NCBI GenBank assembly: GCA_019925795.1
Contig: CM034312.1
Span: 28,299,914 to 28,363,913, forward strand
Source of the DNA: Dendrobium chrysotoxum
Lineage: Eukaryota > Streptophyta > Magnoliopsida > Asparagales > Orchidaceae
Length of the DNA: 64,000 bases
Direction: 5' to 3'
The notes under the pieces were generated by a model, which was not told where the DNA came from, did no database searches, and saw only the letters and a program-made list of their open reading frames with translations. Below, piece after piece: positions 33,566 through 46,827 of this stretch (position 1 is the stretch's first letter; every line of letters begins with the position of its first letter). The position numbers were made by a program, and so were the translations under genes.

Positions 33566-34854
33566 GACTAATTAGGTGTTCTTGTCTTGGAGTTAAATGC
33601 TACTAGAGAAATCGACGTCTGAGTTATTAATGCTTACATTGGAACAAACCAATACTCATGTATGCTGAAATTTGTTCAAATTCAAATCATTCCTAAGTTC
33701 AAATTTCCTTGCAAGAATGACTAATTCTAGTCAATGATATATGTTCATACATCAACTTCTCTTAATTTGAATTTCTAAATAGCTATACTTGGTGTTAGAT
33801 TTCTTAACTTGCATGTAATAAATACACTTGTCTGATTGAATTATTGTGTTAACTATCATATAGAAAATCCTACATCATTCTCTTATATGTAATTAGTGTT
33901 GGTGAAAATTTGAAATTCATTTATTATTATTATTTTAGCATACAAATGCCCATTGATTTCTTTTTGTAATTATGTTTTAGATAATACAATTTTGATGAGA
34001 TGGAATATTTATTGCATTCATTAAATGTAGCTTTTGTTTGTGTTAATTATACTCACCCATTAGCAATGGAAACGAATGTCGACCTTATGCTAAATAAATT
34101 GTGAAATGTTCCCATATTTACTTTTAATGTACATGAATAAAAACATCACTTACAAATAAATTAATTGCCCAAATTCTAACATATACTCTCTCCCTTGTTT
34201 TATTTTAATAGCCATGTGTTGAACATACATAAGCTTTTTACAATAAGTTTTGTTAGTGAATGTCATTGTGTTTGTTGAATTGTAATCAAAATTGAGATGG
34301 TTGCATGTCTTTTAGTTTCTCATGCCATGTTTATGTATATAGTTCTTCTCAAATGCTATCTTGATTTCATATGCATATGAATTTAGATATTAAAATACAT
34401 GAAATTCTGACATGTATTTCTCTCTCTAGGATATTTGCAAGGTACATTGGGAGCTTTTTGAATAATGGATAGGAGCATCAGTCACCCTCATTCCTTCTAA
34501 ATGAGGGTGCTACGAGTGGGACCACCAGGCATTAGCCTTGGTCCTGTATGTTCTCTTAAAACTTAGAAGCCCTTAGAAGCATCTTGATTGTGCGATCCCT
34601 TAATCTTAGGTCCTTATAGAAACTTCATTTTCTAGATAATTATTATTTAATTTATTTATTAGAAACCCAAAACCCATTAATAACAAAACTTTTCATTCCA
34701 TATAAATTAGTGATATTTAAGGATAAAAATTAAGGACGAGTATTAGAAAATATAGACTTAGAATGCATGCACCCTTTAGGAAAGAAACATTAAACATATA
34801 AAATGTAGTGTCATCTCACCCTAGAATTAGTATGTATTATTAATTTAATCTTAA
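32361..34854. other. AT-rich non-coding stretch
   Basis: I see no gene here. It contains a tttattta run (33290-33312), an (at)n microsatellite (33531-33559) and, near 34490-34530, a short block (gggtgctacgagtgggacca) of the kind seen in Gypsy LTRs. The right end was the target of the RTE insertion. Confidence 0.5.
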
Positions 34855-34874
34855 TCATGATCAATTAATAATTA

Positions 34875-37800
34875 ACACTGTCATTGCTAGGTCTCAAGTC
34901 CTAAATGAGAAAAGTGGAGGGTTGCATTAGGTAGTCGATAGCCAGCGTAAAACTTGTCGAATAATTATGACATGAATCCTTTAAAAAATTATATTAATGC
35001 TAGAGAGTCCCTTGGAAATAATGCGCTATTAGGCTTGAATACAGTCATAATTATGTAAGGGCCGCTACATTGGCGCCTGGGTGCAGTGTTAAATAGGTAA
35101 GGGTTCCCATATCAAGGACGGATGTGGGCAAAAAAGCTAGTCCATGAAACTAAAATTAGGATAGGAACTTGAAATATACGTTCCCTTACAGGAAAATTAA
35201 TATAGTTAATAGATATTATGATTCATCGGAAAATAAATATTCTGTACATTCAGGAAACTAAATGGGTTGGAGAGAAGGCTAAGGAGATTGATAGTTTAGG
35301 ATTTAAATTATGGTATTCAGGTAGAAGTCGTACTAGAAATGGTGTAGGTGTGATTATAGATAAGAGTTTGAAGGATAATGTTATAAAAATTAATAGAATT
35401 AGAGATAGAATTATAGCTTTAAAGATTATTATTAATGCTAAGATTATTAATATTATAAGTGCTTATGCTCCTCAAGTAGGTTTAGATATGAGTTCAAAAT
35501 TAAAATTTTGGAATGACTTGGAAGAACTAATACAAAAAATACCTCTTGAAGAAAAAGATTTTATTGGAGGAGATTTAAATCGATATGTTGGTAGAGAGGT
35601 AGATGATTTTAAAAGCATTCATGGTGGTCATGGGTTTGGAATGACAAATGAGGGTGGTAAGATCATATTAGATTTTTCGTTAGCTTATGATTTTTTAATT
35701 GCTAATACCTTATTTAAGAAAATAGATGAGCATCTCATCACTTATAAAAATGGATATAGTATAACTTAGATTGGTTATTTTATTATAAGAAAATTAGATC
35801 ATGTAGATTATAAAGATTGTAAAGTTATTCCGAGTGAAAATTTATGTACCCAACATTGATTATTAATTTTGAACTTAATGATAAAGGGGCTAAAATTAAA
35901 AAATAAAGTAAAACAATATTCTAGGATTAGATGGGGGCATTTAAAGAATATTAATAAAAATATTTTTGAGAGTAAGATTTTAGATCTTAAGATTTTATCT
36001 ATGCATGAGGATGCTAATGTTACATGGGGAAAAGTGGCTAGTGATATTAAGAATATTGCAAAAGATGTGCTTGGAGTATCAAAGAGAAAAGCTCCTAATA
36101 GTAAAAATAGTTAGTGGTGGAATCCAAAGGTGCAAGAAAAGATTAAAAAAAAAGAAGATTTATTATAAAAATTAGTTTAATTATAAAATTTTTGATAATT
36201 GGGAAAGATATAAAGAGGCACGTAAGGAATATATGAAAGCAATATCCAATGCAAAGATCTTAGCTTTTAATTATTTATATAATACATTAGATACTAAGGA
36301 GGAAGAAAGATATATGTATAAGTTAGCCAAACAAAGAGATAGGAGTAGTAAGGATTTAGTTTAAGTGAAGTGTATTAAGGATGAAGATCAAAAAGTACTT
36401 TTCTTAGAAGATGATATTCAACAAAGGTGGATGAGATATTTTACTAAACTTTTTAATAAGAATGTAAAAATATGATTGACTTCAGTGACCTTAGCACCCT
36501 AAATGAAAATAAAGATTTATGTTTTTATTGACGTATTAGTAAAACCGAAGTTAGAGAGGTTTTAAAGAAAATGAAGGGTGGAAAAGCTATTGGACCTGAT
36601 GATATTCCAATAGAGGTGTGGAAATGCTTAGGAGATGAAGGAATTTCTTGGCTTACTAAACATTTTAATACTGTTTTGAAGACTAAAAAGATGCCAGATG
36701 AGTGGAGAATGAGTGTGTTAATTCCTATTATTAAGAATAAAGGTAATGCACAAGTTTGTGCGAATTATAGAGGAATTAAGTTAATGTGTCATACTTAAAA
36801 CTATGGGAGCAAGTTATATAGCATAGGTTGCGACGTGATACTAATGTTTCTCAAAATCAATTTAGTTTCATGCCGGGTAGGTCTACTATGGAGGCCATAC
36901 ATTTATTGAGAGGTTTGATGGAGAAATATAGGGAGAATAATGAGGATCTACATATGATATTTATTGATTTAGAGAAAGCATATGATAAAGTTCCAAGAGA
37001 AGTGTTATGGAGAGTTCTTGTAAAGAAAGGAGTTAATAGCGCTTATATTCAAATCAATAAAGATATGTATGCAGGAGCTATTACTTGTGTTCAAACACAA
37101 GGTGGTTTGACCAAGTATTTTCCTATTTCGGTTGGATTACATCAAGGATCAGCCTTAAGCCCATATCTTGTTGCTTTAGTTATGGATGTTCTCACTAGAC
37201 ATTTGCAAGAGGATGTACCTTTGTGTATGCTTTCTGCTGATGATATTCTTCTTGTTGATAAGTCTAGAGAGGGAATTGAATGTAAACTTGAATTATGGAG
37301 GTCAACCTTAGAGTCTAAAGGTTTTTGCTTGAGTAGATCTAAAACGAAATATATGGAGTTAATTTTAGTAGTGATAGACCTAGTGAGGAGATTGTGACAT
37401 TGGGCAATCAAGTCATTAATAAGCGTACACATTTTAGATATCTTGGATATATTATTCAAAGTGATGGTGAAATAGATGGGGATATTGTCAACAGAATTCA
37501 AGTTGGATAGTTGAAGTGGAGGAATGCATCGGGCTTGTTGTGTGATAGAAAAGTCCCCCTCAAACTTAAGGGAAAATTTTATAAGATGGTGGTGAAACCT
37601 GCAATGCTTTATGGTGCCGAATGTTGGCCATTAAAAGAGAAGCATAATACTAAGTTAAGTGTTACAGAGATGAGGATGCTCGGGTGGATGAGTGGCTTTA
37701 CCCTTAGAGATAGGATAAGAAATGAGCATATACGTGAAAAGGTTGGAGTAGCTTTAGTGGAAGATAAGATTAGAGAGAGTTGACTTAGATGGTTTGGTCA

Positions 37801-38040
37801 CATAAAATGACGGCCTCCTGATGACCCGGTTAGGAAAGTAGAGGTATTAGATTTGACTTATGTTAAGAAAGGTAGAGGTAGACCTAAAAAGACTTGGTTA
37901 GAAAATATTAGAAATGATCTTTCTTTATTAGATTTAAACGAGAATTTGACTCTTAACAAGACACAATGGGGAAAAAGGATTCATGTAGCCAACCCCACGT
38001 AGTGGGATAAAGGCTTGATGTTGTTGTTATTGTTGTTGTT
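34875..38040 (+). mobile_element. Near full-length RTE-clade LINE
   Basis: It is flanked by a 20-bp exact target duplication (tcatgatcaattaataatta) at 34855-34874 and 38041-38060. It ends in a ttg-rich tail (gttgttgttattgttgttgt), as is usual for plant RTE elements, preceded by gtgggataaaggcttgatg. Length is 3166 bp, with one ORF of endonuclease plus reverse transcriptase. The long exact duplication suggests it is younger than the surrounding LTR debris, although the ORF is broken. Confidence 0.92.
35161..37999 (+). pseudogene. RTE endonuclease-reverse transcriptase polyprotein, broken
   Basis: The N-terminal part is an exonuclease-endonuclease-phosphatase fold: NIRSLTGK near 35180 (preceded by a TGA where Trp is expected), the catalytic Glu in IQETKWVGE (35249), YAPQVGL (35464) and GGDLNRYVGRE (35567). 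The reverse transcriptase covers about 36550-37400, with GGKAIGPDDIPIEVW, PIIKNKGNAQVCANYRGIKL, FIDLEKAYDKVPREVLW and the catalytic ADDILLVD (37238). The C-terminal region (KPAMLYGAECWPLKE, LGWMSG, DRIRNEHIREKVGV) and the tail near 37890 (KTWLENIRNDLSLLD) are typical of RTE. In-frame stops and frameshifts (35767, 35858, 36112, 36796, 37395, 37508) prevent expression. The protein would nick the target and prime cDNA synthesis there. Confidence 0.9.
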
Positions 38041-38060
38041 TCATGATCAATTAATAATTA

Positions 38061-38788
38061 GAAATTCCAATAGAACTAGTGATAATCCAAATAAAATGCA
38101 TAAAAATACTTAACTTCTATTAATCAATCATAACTAATATAAATAATTACCAAAAGAGAAAATTTGGGCATAAACTTGTACTAAATCTAATTAACATATT
38201 AATCACCCCTTAATTTAATATTAACTAAATAAAATTCATTAAAAATAAAATTAAATTCAAGAGTTATAAAATGAATAAAAAAATGGGAGAACAAACTAAA
38301 CCAAAATATGCTAAAATGAAATACTTATAAAACTCAAATTCTAATTCAATAAATCTCCTCATAATTAATTACATACACAATCCAAAATCCCTTTAGGAAT
38401 TGGAACTAAATAACAAATCTAAAGATTAATAATCTAATTGATTGAAGTGGGTAGAAATGAACATAACAAAAGACTCATTAAAAATCCAACACAACTTGAA
38501 ATTTCTAAGTCTAATAATTGATCTAAAATTTTATCAAACAGTAAATCAACCATTTAAAATCAATTAATCAATGCCTAATCTTCAACCAACTAAATTAACT
38601 TAATTGGTTGCTATTGGGTAACCTGGGCCTACAAGGCTATTAAGTTAGTCCCAAAGAGGGTGAAATAAACCTCACGACCTTAGTGAATAACAAAGATAGC
38701 AATCACTAAACATTAAAAATAAAATGTTAACACTAAGACATTAATATTTAAAGCTTTCCTTTGACGTTCAACAAATCAAAATCATAAG
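38061..38788 (+). mobile_element. Gypsy LTR fragment, inverted relative to 28049-28700
   Basis: The piece near 38610-38720 (ggcctacaaggctattaagt, then gtgaaataaacctcac) is the reverse complement of 28565-28650. It follows the RTE target site directly, so the RTE entered this LTR debris. AT-rich and non-coding. Confidence 0.5.
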
Positions 38789-38898
38789 TTGAAAGTTCCT
38801 GAGGGTGGTTAAACCCTAAAGAACTTGTCCCAAGGCTAACCAGGAGGGGGGGGGGGGGGGGGGGATTGGATATTTAAAAAAACTAATTAATGCTCAAG
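38407..38898 (+). repeat. Direct duplication, copy 1
   Basis: It matches 39619-40103 almost base for base (offset 1212 bp). The unit spans two different parents: a Gypsy LTR part and, from about 38789, the reversed 3' end of a Copia-type LTR (gaaagttcctgagggtgg ... gcta). The first copy contains a 19-base G run (38846-38864). Confidence 0.9.
38789..38898 (-). mobile_element. Copia-type LTR 3' end fragment (copy 1)
   Basis: On the minus strand it reads ttttttaaatatccaat, then a C-run, then ctggttagccttggga, as at the 3' ends of the family LTRs (compare 17905-17990). Truncated. Confidence 0.65.
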
Positions 38899-39021
38899 AA
38901 AGAATGCATATACTTTTAAATTTTTGTATTAAAAAGTCATTTTATAAAATAGTAAAATTAAAATGTTGTCCCAAACAAAGCCTTAAGCTCAAGCTAGAAT
39001 GCATATACTTTTAAATTTCAG

Positions 39022-39051
39022 ATCAATATTAGGTGGGCTTCTGATCGCATG
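39022..39051 (+). repeat. Inverted repeat arm (partner 40112-40141)
   Basis: atcaattctt-like arm reading atcaatattaggtgggcttc and on to cgcatg; its reverse complement lies at 40112-40141, a 30-bp match. The arms enclose a microsatellite, unassigned sequence and duplication copy 2. Confidence 0.85.
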
Positions 39052-39163
39052 AGATCTGTGTATAAGTATAATTTTTTTGTGATATAAATAGTTATTATTT
39101 TATATTTTAAATATCGCAAATAGTATTATATTTTGTAAGATAAGTGCGTGTGATTGAGAATTG

Positions 39164-39197
<34 letters not shown>

Positions 39198-39618
39198 TGT
39201 GTGTGTGTGTGTGTGTCTGTGTGTGTGTGAGATGAAGAGAGAGAGTGAGTAAGATGAAGAGAGAGAGAGAGAGAATTTTATGACTTAGACTTTTATGGCA
39301 TGGCTTATAATGCTCATCACCCCCCTATGAGATTATGTAGGAGAGGATGCATGATGTGTAACACATGATGTGGTGCCAATTAGCTACTATGGTAGAAGCC
39401 ATGTAAGCTCCATGAATGTTGAGATACAAGCTCACATTAACACAACAATCAAATGAAGAATGGGTCATGACTCATGAGCAGTACGCTATGGTAACATAAG
39501 AAGACCGCGAGGAGGTAGAGAGTGAAGGAGAGGAAGAGGAGAGGAGGATGAGTTAAAAGAGTGCAGAGTCAAAAATAAATATTTGGTATTTTGTAATAAT
39601 GTAACTATTTCTTTTAAG
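39052..39618. other. Microsatellite and unassigned sequence
   Basis: An (at)n(gt)n tract (39165-39231) and a (ga)-rich tract (39233-39274) are followed by about 340 bp without recognisable content. No gene. Confidence 0.6.
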
Positions 39619-40103
39619 TAAATAACAAACCTAAAGATTAATAATCTAATTGATTGAAGTGGGTAGAAATGAACATAACAAAAGACTCATTAAAAATTCA
39701 ACACAACTTGAAATTTCTAAGTCTAATAATTGATCTAAAATTTTATCAGACGGTAAATCAACCATTTAAAATCAATTACTCAATGCCTAATCTTCAACCA
39801 ACTAAATTAACTTAATTGGTTACTACTAGGTAACCCGGGCCTACGAGGCTATTAAGTTTGTCCCAAAGAGAGTGAATAAATCTCACGGCCCAATGAAGGT
39901 AGTAATCACTAAATACTAAAAATAAAATGTTAAAACTAACACTAAGACATTAATATTTACAACTTTCCTTTGACCTTCAACAAATCAAAATCATAAGTTA
40001 AAAGTTCCTGAGGGTGGTTAAACCCTAAAGAACTAGTCCCAAGGCTAACCAGGAGGGGGAGGGGGGTGAATTGGATATTTAAAAAAACTAATTAATGCTC
40101 AAG
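39619..40103 (+). repeat. Direct duplication, copy 2 (Gypsy LTR plus Copia LTR end)
   Basis: Second copy of the 38407-38898 unit, including the same Gypsy/Copia junction. The G-run is shorter and interrupted here (agggggaggggggtgaatt). Confidence 0.9.
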
Positions 40104-40141
40104 TTAGAATGCATGCGATCAGAAGCCCACCTAATATTGAT

Positions 40142-40847
40142 AGGAGGTCATTTGACTAGGTTTCCAAGTGATAGAAACTTCACCCAGAAAGGGTTTCAGG
40201 ACTTAGGATTTTGGCCTTGCTTGAATTTGGACATAAGAATTTTGGATTTGAGATGGATTTTGGACTTGATTGATTGGATTGGATTTTTCATATCAATCTC
40301 AATCAAATGAATGGTTGAGAGTGATTGAACATGATTGGAGCCTAATTGAAGGTTGATAGAGGTTTGGACTGGGAGTTGAATTGAGAAATGGAATTAGGAT
40401 TAAATTGGATTTTGACTATGGCCTAAATGATTGAAAAGTGGATACCTTTCAATCATTAGATCAACAGAAAGAATTCAAGGTGGGTATTAGTAACCTCATA
40501 CACAAATGAGGGCAACATTGAAAAAGCTTTCTCCTCTTCCCATGAATAGCAAAAAAGCATGGCTTCCTCTACCCTAATTAGGAATGTCCAAAACTCAAAT
40601 ACCCCATCACCAAACGTTCATTCTTATGTGCTATAACATTGCTACCTAATCAATCGCTAAATAAGTTTTTCATGATAGCATCTAATATGGAAATTTTGAA
40701 ATTTCTCTCTTAGGAACAACGAACTAGCTACCAAAAACTCACCTATGATAATCATGCCTCCACAACCAAAATAATCAATCTCACAAAGGCAAAAAAATTT
40801 CCTTATTAACCCCTAGAAGCCTAATGAAAAACATAAACCTTACATCT
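40142..40847. other. Unassigned stretch upstream of an L1 fragment
   Basis: I see no gene. It contains many gattgga/ttgaatt type words (40200-40460) without a clear period. The part from about 40750 may already be L1 5' flank. Confidence 0.4.
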
Positions 40848-41401
40848 TAGAATCTGAAAGCCTTTAATGATCTTAGTAGGGTTCTTAACTGTAAGAATCT
40901 TATCAAGTCTTATAATCTAAATCTCTTTTTGTGTCTAGCCAAAATTAATTATTATTATGATAATGATATATGGTTCTCTCACAATCACTCTCTCTTCCTT
41001 GATGAGGGAAATTATAATAATTTCTCTCTCTAAGCCTAATATAAGTTGGATAAAGTAGAATACATTTAAGCTAAAGTTTCTACTACATACATGGACTATC
41101 AAATCTTACATAAAATAGTTATTGTTGGGAATCATTTAGCTTTTTTTTTTATTTGATGCTTATGTTGATAACTCTTCTTTTAATAAGACTCAACTTTAGA
41201 AAGCCTTAAGGGCTATTGTTAATTTTGTATCTGCTTCCTCTTATCCATGGGCTATCTTATGGAATTTAAACTGCTATCACAATCTAAAACCAAAAAAAAA
41301 AAAAAAGAGTGAGAATTCAAGTCCTATTACCAATTTTTAGAATTTTAATAGTATGATCTTTGACAATGGGCTAAATGATCTTGCTTCTATTAGTTAGCTT
41401 A

Positions 41402-44400
41402 TGTTGCAATCTGGGAGCTCGAGCTTGATTTTTAATGATAATAAATATTATTGGATTGTATTTAATTTCTCTTATGATTTTTTACTACACATATTTTGTG
41501 TGTGTACTAACATTTCAGATTAACCATAAACCAAACACTGTCAAAGGATCAGAGCTCAAGACTAAGTAGTATAGGATTGATATCTGCAAGAGTCTATATG
41601 TTTATCTTTTCTTTAGTCTCTTTATTATAAATGGTGCATGTTAGCTTAGTAATCATGCACACACATGTGGACAAATTAAATGTGTAAATTGTGCCACGCA
41701 ATATTTTATTTAATATTTCTTTAGATAAATCCGTATAATTAGTGCTAATTATCCCAAAGAATAAACTAAAACCACTTTATCAATTTGAGGAAAGAAATGA
41801 TTTATTTTTGTATCCAAACTCAATGTAGAGAATGTAATAATTATCTTAAGGAGTAAAAGTCACATACACCTATCATTTTACATACCAAATTGACTCAGGA
41901 TAAGCTTGATCAATGTCTAGAGATTTTCCCCTCTTTTAGCTAAGTGAGAGTTTATTTTATACTTGGATCTTAGGTTCATATAGAGGCAAGCCTCTATAGT
42001 TAATTACATCTTCGAAGAGAAAACTTTTAATTAAAGTGGAGATTAAACCTAAACTTATAATACAATCATATATATAAGCAAGTTACCTTAGATGTTTAAA
42101 AATACCAATCATCTCTTCCAAAATATCATTGAATTTTATTAAAAATATATTTATATTTAACATATGTATATATTTATTATTTATTATGAATAAGAGGTAT
42201 GCAGATACAACTAGGCTTATGCCTGCTTAGAATGAGCAACCAGCTAAAAACCTATTTCATAAGTAATCATCCTAGATGAAATACAGGATAAGGGTAGCTC
42301 TATCATACAAGTTCAAAGGAGTAAATCAGACTCTAAATTAATGACTCAAGATGAACCTTCACTTTAAATTAAAGTATCACTATTGAGAAGACTCACTAAG
42401 AACTCTAACTTTTATCTTAATTAATTAACCTAACTAAATTTTTCAACCAAAAAATTTTTGAAGAAATTTTGGTAGTATAACGGCCCTATACCAATAAGAA
42501 TAACACAGAATCCTCCCGGTGCAAGAGGACCCCACTACCTTATCATAGGCTTGTGTGCTGGGCTAGTGTATGTTGTAAAAAATAAAATGCATATATGTAT
42601 GCATGTCAGGGTAAAGGTGTTCGTGTATACAGTACCCAATATTGTATCATCCTAGAACTAATACATGTGTTCCTACAAAGTTCGGAACACATACATTGAG
42701 GAAAACCTAGGAAAATTCTACCCACTAATACAATCTATCATCCATATGATGCAATGTATGTATGTAATGTAAATAAAAGAGGGTTGCACATAAATAAAAA
42801 TGAATTTTATTAATTTATTGATTTGAATATTTGTAATAGACTCTATAGAAAAGAAAAGTGGCTAGGCCCCACCACAATAAACCTAGATTCTAAGCTTACT
42901 ATATATGTAGAATTAAATACACCTTCTTAGTAGTCTTCGAGCTCCAAGTCTTTTATGGAATTCCAAAAGAGATTATCCCCCAAAGAAAGGGATATCATCT
43001 TTTGGAGCCCCACATGTATATATATAAGCAGGTATATATATTTTTTATAATTTGAATACTATATAACTCAATCTATATACAAATCTACTTTTTACAGACT
43101 CTGAAACATATAGTTTACATTTTCTAGGTACACTCTACTGACACTTGCAAGAAATATAAAGAGCTGAAAGAAAAGCATTAGTATATAAATATAAATATGC
43201 AGTAGTTTTGTAATATCATAATATTTCTAATGCAATCCTTAAAGAGCCTAAGTGCACCAATAGAAATATAATATGTATAACATTCATAATTACAGAAATA
43301 TAAATAAATAGACATAGGGTGCTCTCCAAGCAAAGCACCGGCAAGAAATTCACACCACCGGCCTAACCTAGGCTAAAGTTGGTTATCCTAGTAAATCGTC
43401 TAAGTGTGTGAAAGAGGTTGCGTGGCTTTTGTATGTCCTATAAGGGTTTAGGGTTTAAGTTGCATGTATTATTAATGTTTGTTGTATAAAGGACATAAGG
43501 GAATTTTAATTGAAGTTTACAATGTATATGTTTGAATTTTATTATTTATATTTTAAGAGTTAGAGTTAATTATTTAATTAAAAAAAACTTATAGATTACT
43601 TACCCCAAAATGTAAGGGTTAGTAATTTATAAGTCCTAGAAAGCTTTGCAAATGAAATGCAATCATCTCTCATGTAGGATAAATGACCACATAAAGCCTT
43701 GAGTTGTTTTATTTTATGATTTATTAAAGGATAGAGAGAGGATCCTTTCAATCAAATACATATGCCCTCCAAGTGGAAGCAGACATGATGTATAGGGTCT
43801 ATATATTTATTAGCGTTTGATTAAGGGTTGTCAAAAATTATACATGTGCCTTCTATGCGTGGAAGTTAACATGGAACATAAATCCTTAATTGGTTATTTA
43901 AGATTTATTAAATCCCTTAATGAGATATGTATGTGCCCTCCTAAAAGGAATGAAGCACCACATAAAGGGATGGAGTAGTTTAAGTATATTAAAGGCTTTC
44001 AAATGTAATGCCAAAGTGCCCTCCAAAAAGGAATTAAGCACTAAGCATGAAAGTCTGATATTTAGTTGAGATTAATTATCAAATTTATTTGATCAAAAAT
44101 AAATTTTAATTAAATAAATTATCAATTTAATTTTTTTTATTTTTAGATTTTTTTTTGAATTTTTGTGATTTTTATTGAATTATTTGGAATTTTTAATTAA
44201 TTTTAATTAATTATTACTTAATTATTAATAAATTATAATTAAAATTTATTCAAAATTTTATTTATATTTAATTTATTAATCTCTAAATTAATTTAACTTT
44301 ATTTAAATTTTTATGTATTTTTTAATTTTATTTATTATATTTAATTAATTATAAATAAAATTAATTATTTACTGAATTAAATTTAAATTTTAATAAAAAA

Positions 44401-46827
44401 TTTATTTAAATTGAAATTATAAATCTTTGATTTTTTATTTAATTTGAATTTATTTTTATTTTTAAAGAATTTATTTAATTCATATTTAATTAAGGATAAC
44501 TAATTATTAACTAAGATTTAATGAAAATTTAATTTTTATATTAAATTTGATTTATTATATTATAGATTCACAATTGACTAAAGTTGATTTACTTTTTTTG
44601 TGGACTTTATTTTAATTATTATTAATTATTAAAAATCAACTTTTAATGAAGGGTTAATTGCAATTAGTATTATTGGAAGGCTAATTAATGTCAAAATAGG
44701 GTGTATTAATATGTATAATGTCACTAAATTTTCGAAGTTAAATGTTTCATCCATATAGGATGTGTGTATGTCTCCCTAGAATTGCTTAAGTTTGCTAAGA
44801 CCCATCATTGATTATTGTCCTTAGGTGATACTAGTGTTTGATAGGATTGTAAATTAATGTTCCTAATCTTTTGTAAATAGATAGATAATCAAGCCATATC
44901 AAACATGTGTGGTAAATCTTCAAGAAATAAAAATTATGAATTTTCATATATATATATATATGTCACATCATGACCTATACATTTAAAAAATCAACACTTG
45001 GTTAAGCATGCTTCAAATGCCCTTAGGAAAATTAAGGGATGTTAGAAATATCCCCTAATAAACCCTAGCCAAAATTTAACTTAAACATGTAAGTATTATG
45101 AGAGTAATTATAGCAATTAGGAAAACAATTACTAAAATTACTCCCTGAATACTCATCACCACAGGCTAAATTTATTTTTAAATGATAGAAAATTAAATTC
45201 TGGACAAAATGAGGGGTTGCATGCTTAATTTGGCTAAGAAATGAAATTAGTATAAATTTCTAAAGTTAAATACATTTTTTTTAATTTAAATTGATCGGCT
45301 GACGCATGTGATTTAGAAATTCCAAACCGTGGTAATGATTGCACAGTAGCGACATTAATTGCTGATAATTGCTCCACCGACAATCATCTGCATTTAATGC
45401 ATGGCGGTGACAGCTTCATGTGATTTCTACTTATCCACGTTAGCACCGTGTGGCTTCTGTCTGATTAGCCGTTATTCTAAATCAATGGCTGAGATTGCAT
45501 TGGACGAAGATTTGTGCAATCAAGTCTACTGTGCAATTCAAAAGGTGAATAAAATAATGAGATTTGGACTGTTGATCATGAGATCAACGGTCCATAATTT
45601 GTACATTTGATGCAAAAGTTGTGGAAGAACGACTCAAACTCAAAGATGGATGAATCAAATTTCATGAAACTTTAGGAAAAACTTTATTAAGATTAAATGA
45701 ATGATGGGGAGGTGGTTTTACGATTTGAAATACACTTTATGAAAAAGCTATTTAAACCTAAACATCCTAAACTAGGGTTTAGTTTTTACCTTGATTTAAT
45801 GAACCTTAAAAGTTATTCTAGGTCTTTTTCCCCTTTTAGCTCCTAACACACTTCTCTTAAAGAACTCATTCGACGGGAAGCTATGGATTGTGAGTTAAGG
45901 GCCTTGGACGGAATAGGGACTTGTGTCGCTGGAGAACTCATTATCGGCACCACCAGTGGGTTTAAACTAGGGAAGTGTAGAGGGTATATAAAAAATGAAA
46001 TAATCGTTTGGCTGGAGACAATGAGAGAGAGTTCAAATGCTTGTATCAACATTTTTGTGTCTTTGGACTACATCAAACCTTAGAGCTTACGAGAGAAAGA
46101 GTTAAGTTTATGAGAGAGGGAGAAGATCCTTGTGGGATTCAAGGGTGTGTGAGAGGGAGTTTTACATGGTTGCTCCGGTGAACTTGCACCTAAGTTCCTC
46201 CATGCGTCAAGGTTTGTCTTTAGGGAAGTTTTGGAAAGAAGAAAACCCCTTTGGTGTCAAAGGGTCAGGCTACTCCACCGCAATGGTAAGGTGAAAAAGA
46301 TTTGGGTTCTCTGGCCCATCAAGAGGCTAAAAAGGATTATAAGGTACTATGCCTTCATAAGGAGGGTCAAAAAGTGTCCAAGGTTCCTTGCCTTACCAGG
46401 AGGGAGAAAAGAATTTTGGACTCTCGGCAGTGAATTTAAGTCAAGGTTGACCGAACCACTATAAAATTCTTATGTGCTCATTTTTTTTTACTCACATTTT
46501 TATTTCTCGCAATTTTATTTACTGCATATTATTTTTCTGAAATCTGAGATAAAAATATTGTGATAATTTTGGATTGTTTTCTATGGGAAAGAAAATAATT
46601 AAAAAAATAAAAATTTGAAAATGAAAAGGAACAAAATTATTTTCCTATTCAAGAAAAATATAAATTTCATTTTAATCTCTGATATTTTCTTCTGCTTCTA
46701 TATTTGAGTTTGACATCATTTTTAAAGTGAAATTTTAAGGGATAAATTTTTTAAATAATCAATTCACTCCCCTCTTGGTGTGCATAGTGCTGTTCGATGA
46801 GGTCTAACAACCTCCCTTGAACTTTTA
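41402..46827 (+). mobile_element. Copia-type solo LTR (itself interrupted)
   Basis: It starts tgttgcaatctgg and continues with gatgataataaat-type sequence (aatgataataaatatt, 41434), like the other family LTRs. It resumes after 45850 and ends aactttta at 46827. The target duplication gctta is exact at 41397-41401 and 46828-46832. The right part has ggttgaccgaaccactataa (46447) and tcaattcactcccctc, both family hallmarks. It is diverged and lacks clear palindrome pairs. Its own length without the insertion is about 1.24 kb. Confidence 0.82.
41666..45845 (-). mobile_element. Gypsy solo LTR nested in the Copia-type LTR
   Basis: About 4.18 kb of AT-rich, non-coding DNA aligns piecewise and in the same orientation with 14034-16117 and 28049-28440. 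Proposed edges tgtgga (41666) and ctccta (45845) are flanked by acaca at 41661-41665 and 45846-45850. The edges are not canonical (TA start on the minus strand, as in two other LTRs here), so the boundaries are tentative. Internal tandem blocks with gtgccctcc recur near 43760, 43930 and 44010. Small ORFs (45401-45610) show no recognisable features. Confidence 0.6.

Noticed and set aside
40095..40310. 71-codon ORF after the duplication
   Set aside because: Low-complexity reading of gattgga-type words, no motif; part of an unassigned repeat.
45401..46464. ORFs at 45401-45610, 45883-46083 and 46231-46464
   Set aside because: They lie within LTR sequence (Gypsy solo LTR end and Copia-type LTR leader) and show no recognisable protein features.
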